DNA from: Akebia trifoliata
Taxonomy: Eukaryota; Streptophyta; Magnoliopsida; Ranunculales; Lardizabalaceae
Length of the DNA stretch: 64,000 bases
NCBI GenBank assembly: GCA_017979445.1
Contig: CM030706.1
Location: 25,336,281 to 25,400,280 of the forward strand
Direction of reading: 5' to 3'
Shown piece by piece: positions 23,311 through 36,842 of this stretch. The translations under genes and the position numbers were made by a program. The notes beneath the pieces are model-generated. The model searched no databases, was not told the DNA's origin, and saw nothing but the letters and a program-made list of their open reading frames with translations. How positions within the stretch are numbered: the first letter of the stretch is position 1; each line of letters starts with the position of its first letter.

Positions 23311-26300
23311 TTCAAACTACTTAACTAGATTATTCTCATCTAACACATATGTTAGTAGTGAATGAAACACAACGTAGCAAGCTTCGTACGAAAATGTACT
23401 CTGTTTTGTCAATCACCCATCAATTATACTTGTTACTCTTAATTATACATTGCTTCTTGAGTAACAATGTTACTGAACATTGTAAGATTTTCTGAATTAA
23501 ACGAAACTGATTTTATTTTTTCTCTTTTGTACTCAGAATGGTTAGACACAAGGGAATAAATCTGCAACCCCTCTTGCCGCCGGACCTATTACCTCTGAAC
23601 ATGAGGAAGAAAACATTCCTGGAGGTCCTGTAGATGCTTCAATACTGCGCACTTTTAAGACGCACAGGGCGTATTTTATTTGGCAATCGCAAGTAAGTTG
23701 TACATTAACTATTCCTACAAATTGATATAATTAGTTGTTAGGCCAATTATTTTTTCTTATGTTCGTCATGTAATCATTTGTAGGAAAGCGATGCGTTGAC
23801 TATATTTAATCATTCAAAGAAGTTGGATGATTGGGAGGTTGAAATTGAAAATCTTGCTTTTCAACAAAAAATTCAAGCTTCTGGTCTATTAAATCTTGGT
23901 AAGTTCAAATACCAATATTTGAATAAGACATTGTTGACCGCCTTCATTGAGCGATGGCACCCTGAGACCAATACATTTCATCTCCCATTCGGTGAGATGA
24001 CAATCACCTTAGATAACGTCGACCAGATATTGGGTATTCCAATTATTGGTCAGTCAATTTTTCTGAGGCCATTAATTGGCGGAGCGGCTAGACGTTTAGC
24101 TGCCGAGACTTTGGATGTTCAATTGGAAGAGGTGGCAGCTGAAATGCAACTGAATAGGGGTCATACTTTGTCTATGAATTGGTTAATTCAAAATTTTAAG
24201 AGGTACAGTTACACTGCAACCCCACAAGAACTAGACAATGTTGTTAGAGCATATTTGTTATATATTTTGGGGTGCACAATTTTTGCCGATAAAATCAGGA
24301 AGAAGGTATTCTCGAGATACCTTACATTGTTGCGCGACGTTCAGAACGTCAAAGACTTTGCTTGGGGTACCGCTTTACTGGTGATTTTGTATAGACAACT
24401 GGGGTGCGCATCAAGAAGGACGTGACACAGATAGCTGGATATCTTCCATTGCTACAGGTATGCATAGATTAGATCTTGTTTTATTATTAATTTGATGCAT
24501 ATATAATAAAAGTCAGTATTTTTTTTTGCAGGCATGGATATATGAACATTTCCCACAATTCCAAGTGGGTTTGAATAATGATTGGAAGGTTGGTGACCCC
24601 CGTATCAAGCGGTGGAAACCAACTTCTGTAAATGTTATTTCCACTGACGAACTGCAACGTCTACGTGAGACCATAGATGATATGGTCAAGGAAGAGGAAA
24701 GCATTTTATCCAATTTTCTATAATATAATGAGCTGGTAATTATGTTTAATCTAATTTATATGTTTAGCAGGTGATCTGGGACCCATATACCCAGTCACGT
24801 TCTACAATGTTGTCTGAGGGCGGACAACGTCGTTGAACCTTACCACCCGGTAAGGTGTCTTCGACAGTTTGGTTATGTCCAAACCATCCCTCCCTATCCG
24901 ATACGACCTACCTTCGAGCAAAGGGGTTTGAATGTACTCACTTATCGCGTTGAGTAAAAATTTACGGAGGACCATTGGAAGAATTGGTTCAAGCATCTCT
25001 TCAAATTCAAAACTTTGGCATCTAAAGTAATTTCTCCATGGGATGCTGAATCTGCTTATCATCAATGGTTCGCCAACATATCTCATACGATCGTCCAGAA
25101 TCCGGACAATCGTATTGGAGTGATACGACGACGACCAACTCAATTTGATAGAGCGTTTGTCCTCGAAGACATCGCTAAAACTAATAATTTCATAGTCAGT
25201 ATGTGGCGCCCCGCCAAACGCTAACACAGATCCCCATGTCAGATCTTGAGGTACTAGGTGGCACTTCGAAATTTTGGCATGGTCTCTTCTATTTATGTTA
25301 GCATTCCAAGGCGTTCAACATGCACCTGATAAACGACATACAATCCTGCATACATACAAATTATAATAACTAACGGAAGCCTATATACATCTAATATCGT
25401 ACGATAGATCAGAATGCGAAAGAATGAATAATATACAAGATTATACAAAACTCCTTACTTTAACAAAAGTCCTAACGCTCAAAACAAAAATCTATATTAC
25501 TCTGGGACGAACTGACACCACTAGGGGAGTATAACCCCAATACTTACCAGATAACGGACTCTGATCGTCTATCTGACCTATCAGATAGTCCTCACTCGTG
25601 TTCTACACCTGTTTCACCAAGCTCCGGATCTGAAACTAAAAAATGGATAAGGAAAGGGTGAGTAACAATGGTTACCCAGTAAGGAAGAAAATAATTTCTG
25701 TAAATAACCTCTCCTAACATGAACGAATAAACATACTGAATCATTTTAAAATATGCAAAATTTTAAAGAAAAAACTACGATTAACTGGTACATATAGCCA
25801 GGGATGACAATTAAACATTTTAAAACTCACATTATATCGATCATCATTACTCACTATAACATTCCCTTTTTTATACAAATCTAATTAATCAAATGGAAAC
25901 CTTAAACATGGATTTCATTTTATATATCAAAATAAGCAACAGATACATAATACACAATGGTGGAGTATTGGAATTAGAAAGTTGGGATTCACGACTGGAT
26001 CGCTCCCAGTCGGGACATGATGTTACAATTCTTCTCTGATTTTTAGTTCTTGATTTTGTGGCTGTCGTTGTTTACCACGCTTGGTTGACCATTTATTCGG
26101 CTCTCAGGCTGACCGTTTGACGTGACCGTAAGTGTGGCGCCCCGCCAAACGCTAACACAAATCCCTATGTCAGATCTCGAGGTACTAGGTGGCACCTCGA
26201 AATTTCGGCATAGTTTCCTCTGCTTATGTAAACATTCCAAGGCGTTCAACCTGCACCTGATAAACGACATACAATCCTGCATATATATACAAAATATAAT

Positions 26301-27326
26301 ACTAGCGGAAGCTTATAGAAGTCTAATAACACACGAATTATCAGAGTGCGGAAGAAGAAAATTTATATACAGGATTTTACAGAGGTTCCTCACTCTAACA
26401 AAATTCCTAAGACACAAAACAAAAATCTATATAACTCTTTGACGAATCGATACCACTAGGGGTATAACCCCAATACTCACCAAGTGACAGACTCTGACTG
26501 TCTATCTGACCCACCAGATGATTCTCTCATGTTCTACTCCTGCATCGCCAAGCTTCGGATCTAAAACTAAAAAATGGAGAATGAAAGGGTGAGTAACAAT
26601 GGTTACCCAGTAAGGAATAACATAATTTCTGCCAATAACCTCTTCTAACATGAACGAATAAACATACTAAATCATTTTAAAATACACAAAATTTTACAGA
26701 AGAAAACTACAATTAACTGGTACATATAGCAAGGGATGAGCAACTAAACATTTTAAAACAGACATTACATCAATTAGCATTACTCACTATAACATTATCT
26801 TTTTATACAAATCTAATTGATCAAATAGAAACATTAAACATGCATTTCATTTTATATATCAAAATAAGCAATAGATACATAATACACAATGGTAGAGTAT
26901 TGGAATTAGAGAGTTGGGATTCACGACTGGATCGCTCCCAGTCGGGACATGATGTTACAATTCCTTTCTGGCTTTTAGTTCATGATTTTGTGGCTGGTCG
27001 CTGTTTACCACGCTTGGTTGACCATTTATCCGGCTCAGGCTGTCCGTTTGACGTGACCGTAAGCAATGGGTCTCTTTTCGATGTGTCAGAACGTTCGACT
27101 ACTATAGATTGTTAGTGATCACTGACCAATTATCTTCGTCTATGCCTATCAGGCGTACATGTGATTCCCAAATATACAAACCATTCGTATACGACCACCT
27201 TTACATTACAAGTTCACTGGTAAAGATAGAAAGGAATAAACCCGGATTCTAGTTGTGACTCCACTCTCATACGCGTCCCATACCACGTATGAGCTTGGTG
27301 GTCCCTACCGTACATCTCAGGGTAGT

Positions 27327-30300
27327 TGTGGCGCCCCGCCGAACGCTAACACAAATCCCCATGTCAGATTTCAAGGTACGAGGTGGCACCTCGAAATTTC
27401 GGCATGGTCTCCTCTGTTTATGTTAGCATTCCAAGGTGATTCAACCTGCACCTGATAAACGACATACAATCCTGCATATAACAAACAAAATATAGTACTA
27501 GCGGAAGCCTATATACATCTAATAATGTTCGATAGATCAGAGTGCGGAAGAAGAAAAATTATATACAGGATTATACAAAATTTCTCACTCTAACAGAATT
27601 CTAACACTCAAGACAAATCCATAAGACTACTTGGAGAAACTGACACCACTAGGGGGTATAGTCCTAGTACTTACCAGGTGACGGACTCTGTGTCTATCTG
27701 ACCAACCAGATGATCCTCATTCGTTTTCTACACTTGTTTCGCCAAGCTTCAGATCTGAAATTAAAAAAATGGAGAAGGAAAAGGTGAGTAACAAGGGTTA
27801 CCCAGTAGAAAGGAAGCAACAATTTCTGCCAATAACCTCTCCTAACATGAACGAATAAACATACTGAATCATTTTAAAATAAACAAAATTTTACAGAAGA
27901 AAACTACGATTAACTGGTACATATAGCCAGGGATGAGCAACTAAACATTTTAAAACTCACATTACATCGATCAGCAGTACTCACTATAACATTCTCTTTT
28001 TATACAAATCTAATTGATCAAATGGAAACAATAAACATTCATTTCATCTTATATATCAAAATAAGCAACAGATACATAATACACAATGGTGGAGTATTGG
28101 AATTAGAGAGTTGGGATTCACGACTGGATCGCTCCCAGTCGGGACATGATGTTACAATTCTTCTCGGGCTTTTAGTTCCTGATTTTGTGGCTGGTCGCTG
28201 TTTACCACGCTTGGTTAACCATTTATCCGGCTCAGGCTGGCCGTTTGACGTGACCGTAAGCAATGGGTCTCTTTTCGATGTGTCAGAACGTTCGACTACT
28301 ATAGATTGTTAGTGATCACTGACTAATCATTTTCGTCTATGCCTATCAGGCGTACATGTGATTCCCAAAGATACAAACCAATCGTATACGACCACCTTTA
28401 CATTACAAGTTCACCGGTAAAGATAGAGAGGAATAAACCCGGATTCCAGTTGTGACTCCACTCTCATACGCGTCCCATACCACGTATGAGTTTGGTGGTC
28501 CCTACCGTACATCCCAGGATAGTACACCACTCCGGATGATATGATGCACTATCCCTTCAGGCATTCACAAACTCTTTAACAGCTCACAAAATAGCTACTT
28601 ATATAATATTATTTTCATTTGAAAACAAAAGAGAAATTAACAATACAAGGTTGAGAATAGATATCCAGTTTCCTACCATGCAAGTATGGCCACCCGGCCT
28701 AAAATAAATAACATAACAGAGCGCCTCGCACTAACAGAAGTAAATAAACATGCAACCAGTAACATTATCCCTAGATATCCGTTCACCAACCTGCATACAA
28801 CACAACAACATAAAATGCAGACATCACCCCTCGGGTGTGACTCTGACATTTTACCATTTCATACCCTTTTTCCCTTTTTTTCGACTTTTACAGTTTTCAA
28901 TCTCTTCATAAAATATCCATTTTCTGATATCATCAACTCAATATGAGTTCATTGAATATTAAATCACATTTTTCAACTATACAATTTATTTCTATCAATA
29001 ATATTGAAAAAAAAATACAAATTTCATATCAAAACGGGGTCCGAGCAGTGCACAAGACCCAATTTATGGCAATAACCCGTTAAAATACTCTACCCACGTA
29101 TAATTTGTTAAAAATACAATTAAACATATCAAACATGCAATTTCTGGCGTGAATTTTGAATAAACAAAGAATTCTATATTTCGAAAATACATCCAAATTT
29201 TTCCAATAAAATCCTAAATGCAATTTTCACAATCTATGATTATTAATAGAAATTCAGAGTTCCTTACAATCTCTAGGCGAAAGGATCAAAGCACGTGCAC
29301 GGAAATCGAGGCGATCGGCACGGAAATCGAGACAGACCGAACTTCGAAGCGGCTGATTTTTGAAATCGACCTGGTGGTTTTGAAGATCTCGATGTGCTTG
29401 TCTCTTCTCCCTTCTACGGCGAAAGGCGGTTTGACCCCGAAACCGATGAAAATCGAGGTTGAAGTTACGAAAATCTTCGTATCCAAATACGGCTGATTTT
29501 TGACGATATCGGGTGAAATAGAAAGTAAAACGAAGCAAGGTTGGGTGGATTTTGTAGAGAATGAGGCTACGGACGTTTCTCCCTTCTGCGTCGGAAGACG
29601 GTTTGACCTCGAAACGAACGAAATCCGAGGTCAAAGTTTCAAAATTTCCGTATCCAAATACGGCTAATTTTTGACGATATCGAGTGAAATAGAAAGTGAA
29701 ATGAAGAAAGGTTGGGTGGGTTTTGTAGAAAACGTAGCTGCGGACCTTTTTCCCTTCTGCGGCGATCGTCGACGGCGAACCGTTTGCGAAGGATCTGAGG
29801 TGGAAGGTCGAAGAGAAAAGAAAAAAAAATCGTTTTATATGTCTCGGTTGTATGGCGCGTTGGGGAAGATGGTTTTAAAAAAAAATTAAATTTTTTTATT
29901 TATATAAAAGTTGGGACGAAATTGGTATTTTGTCAATTGTTTGGATCGTCGATAACTTGATCATTCGGACTCCAAATCTGACAGACGAATACTCTATTTT
30001 GCCTAATTTTTCATTCCGGATCTAATGGTATAGTCAATTTCTACAAATTATGTCTCCATAAAAAATTTACATTTTTAGCCTGACGTGACCCCTAAACTTG
30101 ATGTCATTTTCGTTTTTGGGGATAATTCGACTTTCTGGTCTCCAAATTTGACAAATAAATAGTCCATGTTGAATAGTTTTTCGTTATGAACCCAATGGTA
30201 TGATCAAATTTTAAAAATTATTGCTCTAACAAAAAGTCACTGTTTTAGCCTGGTCCGACCCGGTAATCGAGGATTTTGCAACTTTTATATTCGGACTCGC

Positions 30301-30486
30301 ATTTGAGCGTGCTTACAGGCTAAACTATGTTTTTCGATCATTTTGAATTTAATGGTGAGGTCAGATTCCATTAAAAATGATCAGAAACATCCTAAAATTT
30401 TACCCATAAATCCCACTTTCAAGATTTTCTTAAAATTCCACTATTTATTTTCCTCGAGATACGAATTAAAAATTCGGGGTGTTACA
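27327..30486 (-). repeat. 3' LTR of element E
   Basis: 3160 bp. On the plus strand it begins TGTGGCGCCCCGCC and ends CGGGGTGTTACA. Confidence 0.92.
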
Positions 30487-30500
30487 TTCTCCCCCCCTTA
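30487..30500 (-). promoter_or_regulatory. polypurine tract of element E
   Basis: TAAGGGGGGGAGAA on the minus strand, abutting the 3' LTR. Confidence 0.88.
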
Positions 30501-32035
30501 ATAAAAATTTCGTCCTCGAAATTAAAATCATACCTTATCGAGCTTTGTCGCGATTCCACTAATACGACATGTATTATAAACAACACCTAATTTCGATTAC
30601 CATTTATTCTTAGTCTCAAATCAATCTCATTTATAACTCATAGACTTATGTCTCTCATATTCCGTCAATCCAACATATTCATAATTTAATCACTCTAATT
30701 CAAACTCATACTCCAACCAATCCATTATTTTTTTAACCCTAAGATAACAATTAATTCACCTTATATCACTTCCTTGCTAATATCTATCAACAACACTTCC
30801 TTCAAATCTTCTCTGTTCTTTATATTTACTTCTCTCACCAGTTACACCGTCTATTATGTTTTACTCATACTTACCCTGATTATTACTCCTCATTGCATAG
30901 ACTTACCGCAAATACATTACTACTATTTGCACACCAGTTAATACTCCTTAATAAAATAATATACAACCTTTACACTTACTATATCCCTACTATAATACAA
31001 ATATCTACTAACACTAGATTTACAAACTGCATTAAAATCTCTATTCCCAATACTCCAATATCTTTATATTCAATGTAGTATTCTATTTCTGCTTACAGTG
31101 ACATCTCCTCATAATTTTCATAATTTAAAACCTTAATTAAGAAGGTAAATCTTACATCAATTAAATTGTTTCGCAACTAACCACGTGTAAAGGGCCTGAC
31201 AAATACTTCTTCAACATGGACACATAGAACATCCAGTGAACTTGCTCAAAATCTGTTCAACTACTTTAAACGATCCCATAAGCTGCAAGTCACACGTTTT
31301 CTTTCTCTACTCCCAAAATTACAGTATTGACCAGTTACTGTTTAAATATCATTGTAATATCAATTAATCCTTATTCATGTAACTTTATATTTTGCCTAAA
31401 TCATACATATTTCCACTTATCATCCAATAGTGACAGTACCACAATTAACTTTTACAAATCTAACAACTATCTCTCATGACTTTCAGTTCATAAGTAATAT
31501 TGCTATCTTACCTTCTTCATCTATTTCTCACAATTCTATTAAGTCACCATTAATGCAACCTTGTCACAAAATCATTCCTTCTCGCATTTTACATTGACTT
31601 ACCTTGCTTTCAAAACTATCTTTTCTATCTAACTCTTTCCTATTATAATTCTAATCATTTTAACGATTTTTTTTAACTTATCCAATTGCCAAATCCAACA
31701 TGTTCCACTATTCATAAATCTACCCCTTACCTTTCCTAATGAAATTCATCATTCACACGTCGAGTTTACCTCCAAATACTCATTCATTTTGATCACCTAC
31801 CAAATTTTAGTTTTAGATTGCACACCTATACTCTGTAGGTTCTTATATAATCTTTCTAACCAATAAATATTTTTAGCCTTTATGTATACAAACCCAACAC
31901 CATATTATTACCATGTTATAGATGTACTCATCCCCACACACATATTTCCTCGTATAATGTTCTTTTCTATTCTACTCTACTGTGCATATCTCGACAGCAT
32001 TCTTTGTATCCTAGTATTCAATAATCTTTTGTCAA
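30501..32035. other. non-coding interior of element E
   Basis: AT-rich sequence between gag and the purine tract, without pol motifs or long frames. It aligns with B and F up to about 31610. From there to about 32080 it is different, where B and F carry the shared foreign-looking segment. Confidence 0.6.
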
Positions 32036-33319
32036 TCATAGTCTTCTCGTGGCATAGATAGTTTTATTACTCGGCCTATCTCGACAATTTCTAACTTTCG
32101 TAAGTATGCATAATCTTATCAGAAGCATATGATCTAAATGAAACAATATTGAATAGAAGTCTAATTTTCTAACATCATAATTAGAAATCGTACCTTCCAA
32201 AATTTCGTCAGAGACAGGTGTTTTCTCCTGGGTCACAACCCTTGCTCGCGACTGTGATAGAGGGCACTCTCTCCTAATATGTCCCACCTGACCACATGCG
32301 TAGCATGTCAACGATCCTGTCTTCGTAGATCTCTGTGAAGCGGGCAGTTGGTGTATTGGGGTCTGTAAGCTCTGAACCTGTCTTGTTGGTTCCTTTGGCC
32401 CTATTGGCATCATTGGAGTCTCAATTGTTATATGGCTAGGTGATGAAGAAACCCTATAACTCGATAGTGGAGTAGGAGCTCGGTACTGCGGATATACGGG
32501 TTCAGAGACACTCGGTCTTGAATACACCGGTCTCTTGGCTGGATCTGATCTGGAAGGAAGAGACGTCTGGGATTGACTAATATGTCCCCGAGATATCTGT
32601 AATTCCATTCCTTCTCGCTTTCGACCGCTAATTCGATCTGATTGCGGTGGCATAAGTTTTTCATCAATCTTGTTAAAATCCAGTGGCCTTATTGTTCCTT
32701 GAGTTGGCCCATCTAACATTTTTCTTAGCCACGGATCTTTAATCGGTTGACATCGACCAGAACATTGCTCCCCTCTATGTCCTAACTTACCACATTCGTA
32801 ACATGCCACTACTCTTTCTTTTGACTGATTTAATATTATATGTTGTTGTTTCTTGTAAAACTCTTTCATCTCTTGAGCAGATATTTCTATAGTCTCGCTT
32901 CTTATGCATGGTTGTTTTCCTCGTGACTTTGCTAGTTTCGTAATTGTTTGCCTCTCATCAGATTCTAACTGTCTTTCTTCAAATAGGCTTTGAGGCGATG
33001 ATTGCAATATCCCTACTTCTTCTCGCAGTCCTCCCTGTGTTGGGATGTTTACCCTCGAATCCTTTTGGGATTTATCCTTAAGATGGTGGTCGAGCTTTTC
33101 TTCTATCCTCTCTAATCTCTTTGTCAGTTGACCCACCATAATCATTTGAGCTTCAAACATCTCCAATTGTCTCATTTCCATACGAGTCTGCCTTTGGGAT
33201 AACTCCGAGATTGCTTCTATCAACTGTTCTAACTTAGTAAGTTTACTTGACCCAGATAAGTCTTCCCCACCAGTTTGACTTCTTGTCATGGGTCCAGTTG
33301 CACCAATATTTCCTTGCAT
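32036..33319 (-). CDS. gag: Gag-like protein of element E, two zinc knuckles, capsid core deleted
   Basis: 427 codons, intact. The N-terminus (MTRSQTGGED) is followed by a probable coiled coil at residues about 26-80 (LEQLIEAISEL, LTKRLERIEEKLDHHL). Knuckle 1 is C173-C176-H181-C186 (CYECGKLGHRGEQC). A proline/serine-rich linker covers about 245-330. Knuckle 2 is C339-C342-H347-C352 (CYACGQVGHIRREC). In F and B about 690 bp encoding the Retrotrans_gag core sit between SDRISG and RKREGMELQ (residues 229-240). Here they are cleanly missing and the frame is kept. The product could still bind nucleic acid and perhaps oligomerise, but would lack the capsid fold. Transcription would start in the right-hand LTR, and the ATG lies 347 nt downstream of the primer site. 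Host or helper-element function is unknown. Confidence 0.85.
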   Translation of the reverse strand: MQGNIGATGPMTRSQTGGEDLSGSSKLTKLEQLIEAISELSQRQTRMEMRQLEMFEAQMIMVGQLTKRLERIEEKLDHHLKDKSQKDSRVNIPTQGGLREEVGILQSSPQSLFEERQLESDERQTITKLAKSRGKQPCIRSETIEISAQEMKEFYKKQQHIILNQSKERVVACYECGKLGHRGEQCSGRCQPIKDPWLRKMLDGPTQGTIRPLDFNKIDEKLMPPQSDRISGRKREGMELQISRGHISQSQTSLPSRSDPAKRPVYSRPSVSEPVYPQYRAPTPLSSYRVSSSPSHITIETPMMPIGPKEPTRQVQSLQTPIHQLPASQRSTKTGSLTCYACGQVGHIRRECPLSQSRARVVTQEKTPVSDEILEGTISNYDVRKLDFYSILFHLDHMLLIRLCILTKVRNCRDRPSNKTIYATRRL

Positions 33320-33665
33320 TTTTCCTAACCTGTAAGTTCAGAAATCTTCACTTTATCAGAAGCAAAACACTTCTTCGAACCACACCAACATCATTCTCAT
33401 AGAAGTATAACTACTAGCATAATAAGGAATCTAGTAATGAATACCATTTTCATTACTAACAGAATGAACCTAGAATCCAATCCTAGGCTTACTAAGCTCT
33501 ATAGACTTCTAGACACAGAAAAACTCATAATTCCAATACGGAACTACTAATGAGCTCGGATACCGAATTCCTAATGACACTCGATATTTATCGTTCTAAT
33601 ATATGCGGTATCAACCAACTCTTCAAAACATAACAGATCCGTATCCCATACGGATCTAATACTAT

Positions 33666-33677
33666 GCTCTGATACCA
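33666..33677 (-). promoter_or_regulatory. primer binding site of element E
   Basis: TGGTATCAGAGC on the minus strand, two bases from the 5' LTR. It is complementary to initiator-Met tRNA. Confidence 0.9.
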
Positions 33678-33679
33678 TC

Positions 33680-36600
33680 TGTGGCGCCCCGCCGAACGGT
33701 AACACAAATCCCCATATCAGATTTCAAGGTACGAGGTGGCACCTCGAAATTTCGGCATGGTCTCCTCTGTTTATGTTAGCATTCCAAGGCGATTCAACCT
33801 ACACCTGATAAACGACATACAATCCTGCATATAACAAACAAAATATAATACTAGCGGAAGCCTATATACGTCTAATAATGTTCGATAGATCAGAGTGCGG
33901 AAGAAGAAAAATTATATACAGGATTATACAAAATTCCTCACTCTAACAGAATTCCTAACACTCAAGACAAATCCATAAGACTACTTGGAGAAACTGACAC
34001 CACTAGGGGGTATAATCCTAGTACTTACCAGGTGACGGACTCTAGTTGTCTATCTGACCAACCAGATGATCCTCATTCGTTTTCTACACTTGTTTCGCCA
34101 AGCTTCAGATCTGAAACTAAAAAAAATAGAGAAGGAAAGGGTGAGTAACAAGGGTTACCCAGTAAGGAAGCAACAATTTCTGCCAATAACCTCTCCTAAC
34201 ATGAACGAATAAACATACTGAATCATTTTAAAATAAACAAAATTTTACAGAAGAAAACTACGATTAACTGGTACATATAGCCAGGGATGAGCAACTAAAC
34301 ATTTTAAAACTCACATTACATCGATCAGCAGTACTCACTATAACATTCTCTTTTTATACAAATCTAATTGATCAAATGGAAACAATAAACATTCATTTCA
34401 TCTTATATATCAAAATAAGCAACAGATACATAATACACAATGGTGGAGTATTGGAATTAGAGAGTTGGGATTCACGACTGGATCGCTCCCAGTCGGGACA
34501 TGATGTTACAATTCTTCTCGGACTTTTAGTTCCTGATTTTGTGGCTGGTCGCTGTTTACCACGCTTGGTTAACCATTTATCCGGCTCAGGCTGGCCGTTT
34601 GATGTGACCGTAAGCAATGGGTCTCTTTTCGATGTGTCAGAACGTTCGACTACTATAGATTGTTAGTGATCACTGACAAATCATCTTCGTCTATGCCTAT
34701 CAGGCGTACATGGGATTCCCAAAGATACAAACCATTCGTATACGACCACCTTTACATTACAAGTTCACTGGTAAATATAGAGAGGAATAAACCCGGATTC
34801 CAGTTGTGACTCCACTCTCATACGCGTCCCATACCACGTATGAGTTTGGTGGTCCCTACCGTACATCCCAGGATAGTACACCACTCCGGATGATATGATG
34901 CACTATCCCTTCAAGCATTCACAAACTCTTTAACAGCTCACAAAATAGCTACTTATATATATTATTTTCATTTGAAAACAAAAGAGAAATTAACAATACA
35001 AGGTTGAGAATAGATTTCCAGTTTCCTACCATGCAAGTGTGGCCACCCGGCCTAAAATAAATAACATAACAGAGCGCCTCGCGCTAACAGAAGTAAATAA
35101 ACATGCAACCAGTAACATTATCCCTGGATATCCGTTCACCAACCAGCATACAACACAACAACGTAAAATGCAGACATCACCCCTCGGGTGTGACTCTGAC
35201 ATTTTACCATTTCATACCCTTTTTCCCTTTTTTTCGACTTTTACAGTTTTCAATCTCTTCATAAAATATCCATTTTCTGATATTCATCAACTCAATATGA
35301 GTTCATTGAATATTAAATCACATTTTTCAACTATACAATTTATTTCTATCAATAATATTGAAAAAAAAATACAAATTTCATATCAAAACGGGGTCCGAGC
35401 AGTGCACAAGACCCAATTTATGGCAATAACCCGTTAAAATACTCTACCCACGTATAATTTGTTAAAAATACAATTAAACATATCAAACATGCAATTTCTG
35501 GCGTGAATTTTGAAATAAACAAAGAATTCTATATTTCGAAAATACATCCAAATTTTTCTAATAAAATCCTAAATGCAATTTTCACAATCTATGATTATTA
35601 ATAGAAATTCAGAGTTCCTTACAATCTCTAGGCGAAAGGATCAAAGCACGTGCACGGAAATCGAGACGATCGGCACGGAAATCGAGACGGACCAAACTTC
35701 GAAGCGGCTGATTTTTAAAATCGACCTGGTGGTTTTGAAGATCTCGATGTGCTTGTCTCTTCTCCCTTCTACGGCGAAAGGCGGTTTGACCCCGAAACCG
35801 ATGAAAATCGAGGTCGAACTTACGAAAATCTTCGTATCCAAATACGGCTGATTTTTGATGATATCGGGTGAAATAGAAAGTAAAACGAAGCAAGGTTGGG
35901 TGGATTTTGTAGAGAATGAGGCTACGGACGTTTCTCCCTTCTGCGTCGGAAGACGGTTTGACCTCGAAACGGACGAAATCCGAGGTCAAAGTTTCAAAAT
36001 TTCCGTATCCAAATACGGCTGATTTTTGACGATATCGAGTGAAAAAGAAAGTGAAATGAAGAAAGGTTGGGTGGGTTTTGTAGAGAACGTAGCTGCGGAC
36101 CTTTTTCCCTTCTGCGGCGATCATCGACGGTGAACCGTTTGCGAAGGATCTGAGGTGGAAGGTCGAAGAGAAAAGAAAAAAAAATCGTTTTATATGTCTC
36201 GGTTGTATGGACGCGTTGGGGAAGATGGGTTTAAAAAAAAAATTAAATTTTTTTATTTATATAAAAGTTGGGACGAATTGGTATTTTGTCAATTGTTTGG
36301 ATCGTCGATAACTTGATCATTCGGACTCCAAATCTGACAGACGAATACTCTATTTTGCCTAATTTTTCATTCCGGATCTAATGGTATAGTCAATTTCTAC
36401 AAATTATGTCTCCATAAAAAATTTACATTTTTAGCCTGACGTGACCCCTAAACTTGATGTCATTTTCGTTTTTGGGGATAATTCGACTTTCTGGTCTTCA
36501 AATTTGACAAATAAATAGTCCATGTTGAATAGTTTTTCGTTATGAACCCAATGGTATGATCAAATTTTAAAAATTATTGCTCTAACAAAAAGTCACTGTT

Positions 36601-36842
36601 TTAGCCTGGTCCGACCCGGTAATCGAGGATTTTGCAACTTTTATATTCGAACTCGCATTTGAGTGTGCTTACAGGCTAAACTATGTTTTTCGATCATTTT
36701 GAATTTAATGGTGAGGTCAGATTCCATTAAAAATTATCAGAAACATCCAAAAATTTTACCCCTAAATCCCACTTTCAAGATTTTCTTAAAATTCCACTAT
36801 TTATTTTCCTCGAGATACGAATTAAAAATTCGGGGTGTTACA
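33680..36842 (-). repeat. 5' LTR of element E
   Basis: 3163 bp. It carries the TATA-like TATATAAATA near 36253-36262 on the minus strand, the leader repeats (about 35690-36170) and the block shared with family 2 (about 34560-34930). Confidence 0.92.

Larger units (their letters stand above)
27327..36842 (-). mobile_element. complete LTR retroelement E (family 1), youngest of the stack
   Basis: 9516 bp with LTRs 27327-30486 and 33680-36842, and interior 30487-33679. The TSD is GTAGT (27322-27326) and ATAGT (36843-36847), with one mismatch. The LTRs are nearly the same: I count four differences in the first 135 bp and fewer elsewhere. The gag frame is open. No pol is present. It sits inside the left LTR of element B and interrupts nothing else. 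Confidence 0.93.

Noticed and set aside
27255..27455. Short ORF across the border of elements B and E
   Set aside because: It spans an insertion junction and joins unrelated sequences.
32428..32667. 79-codon minus-strand ORF inside the E gag region
   Set aside because: Alternative-frame shadow of the 427-codon gag frame.
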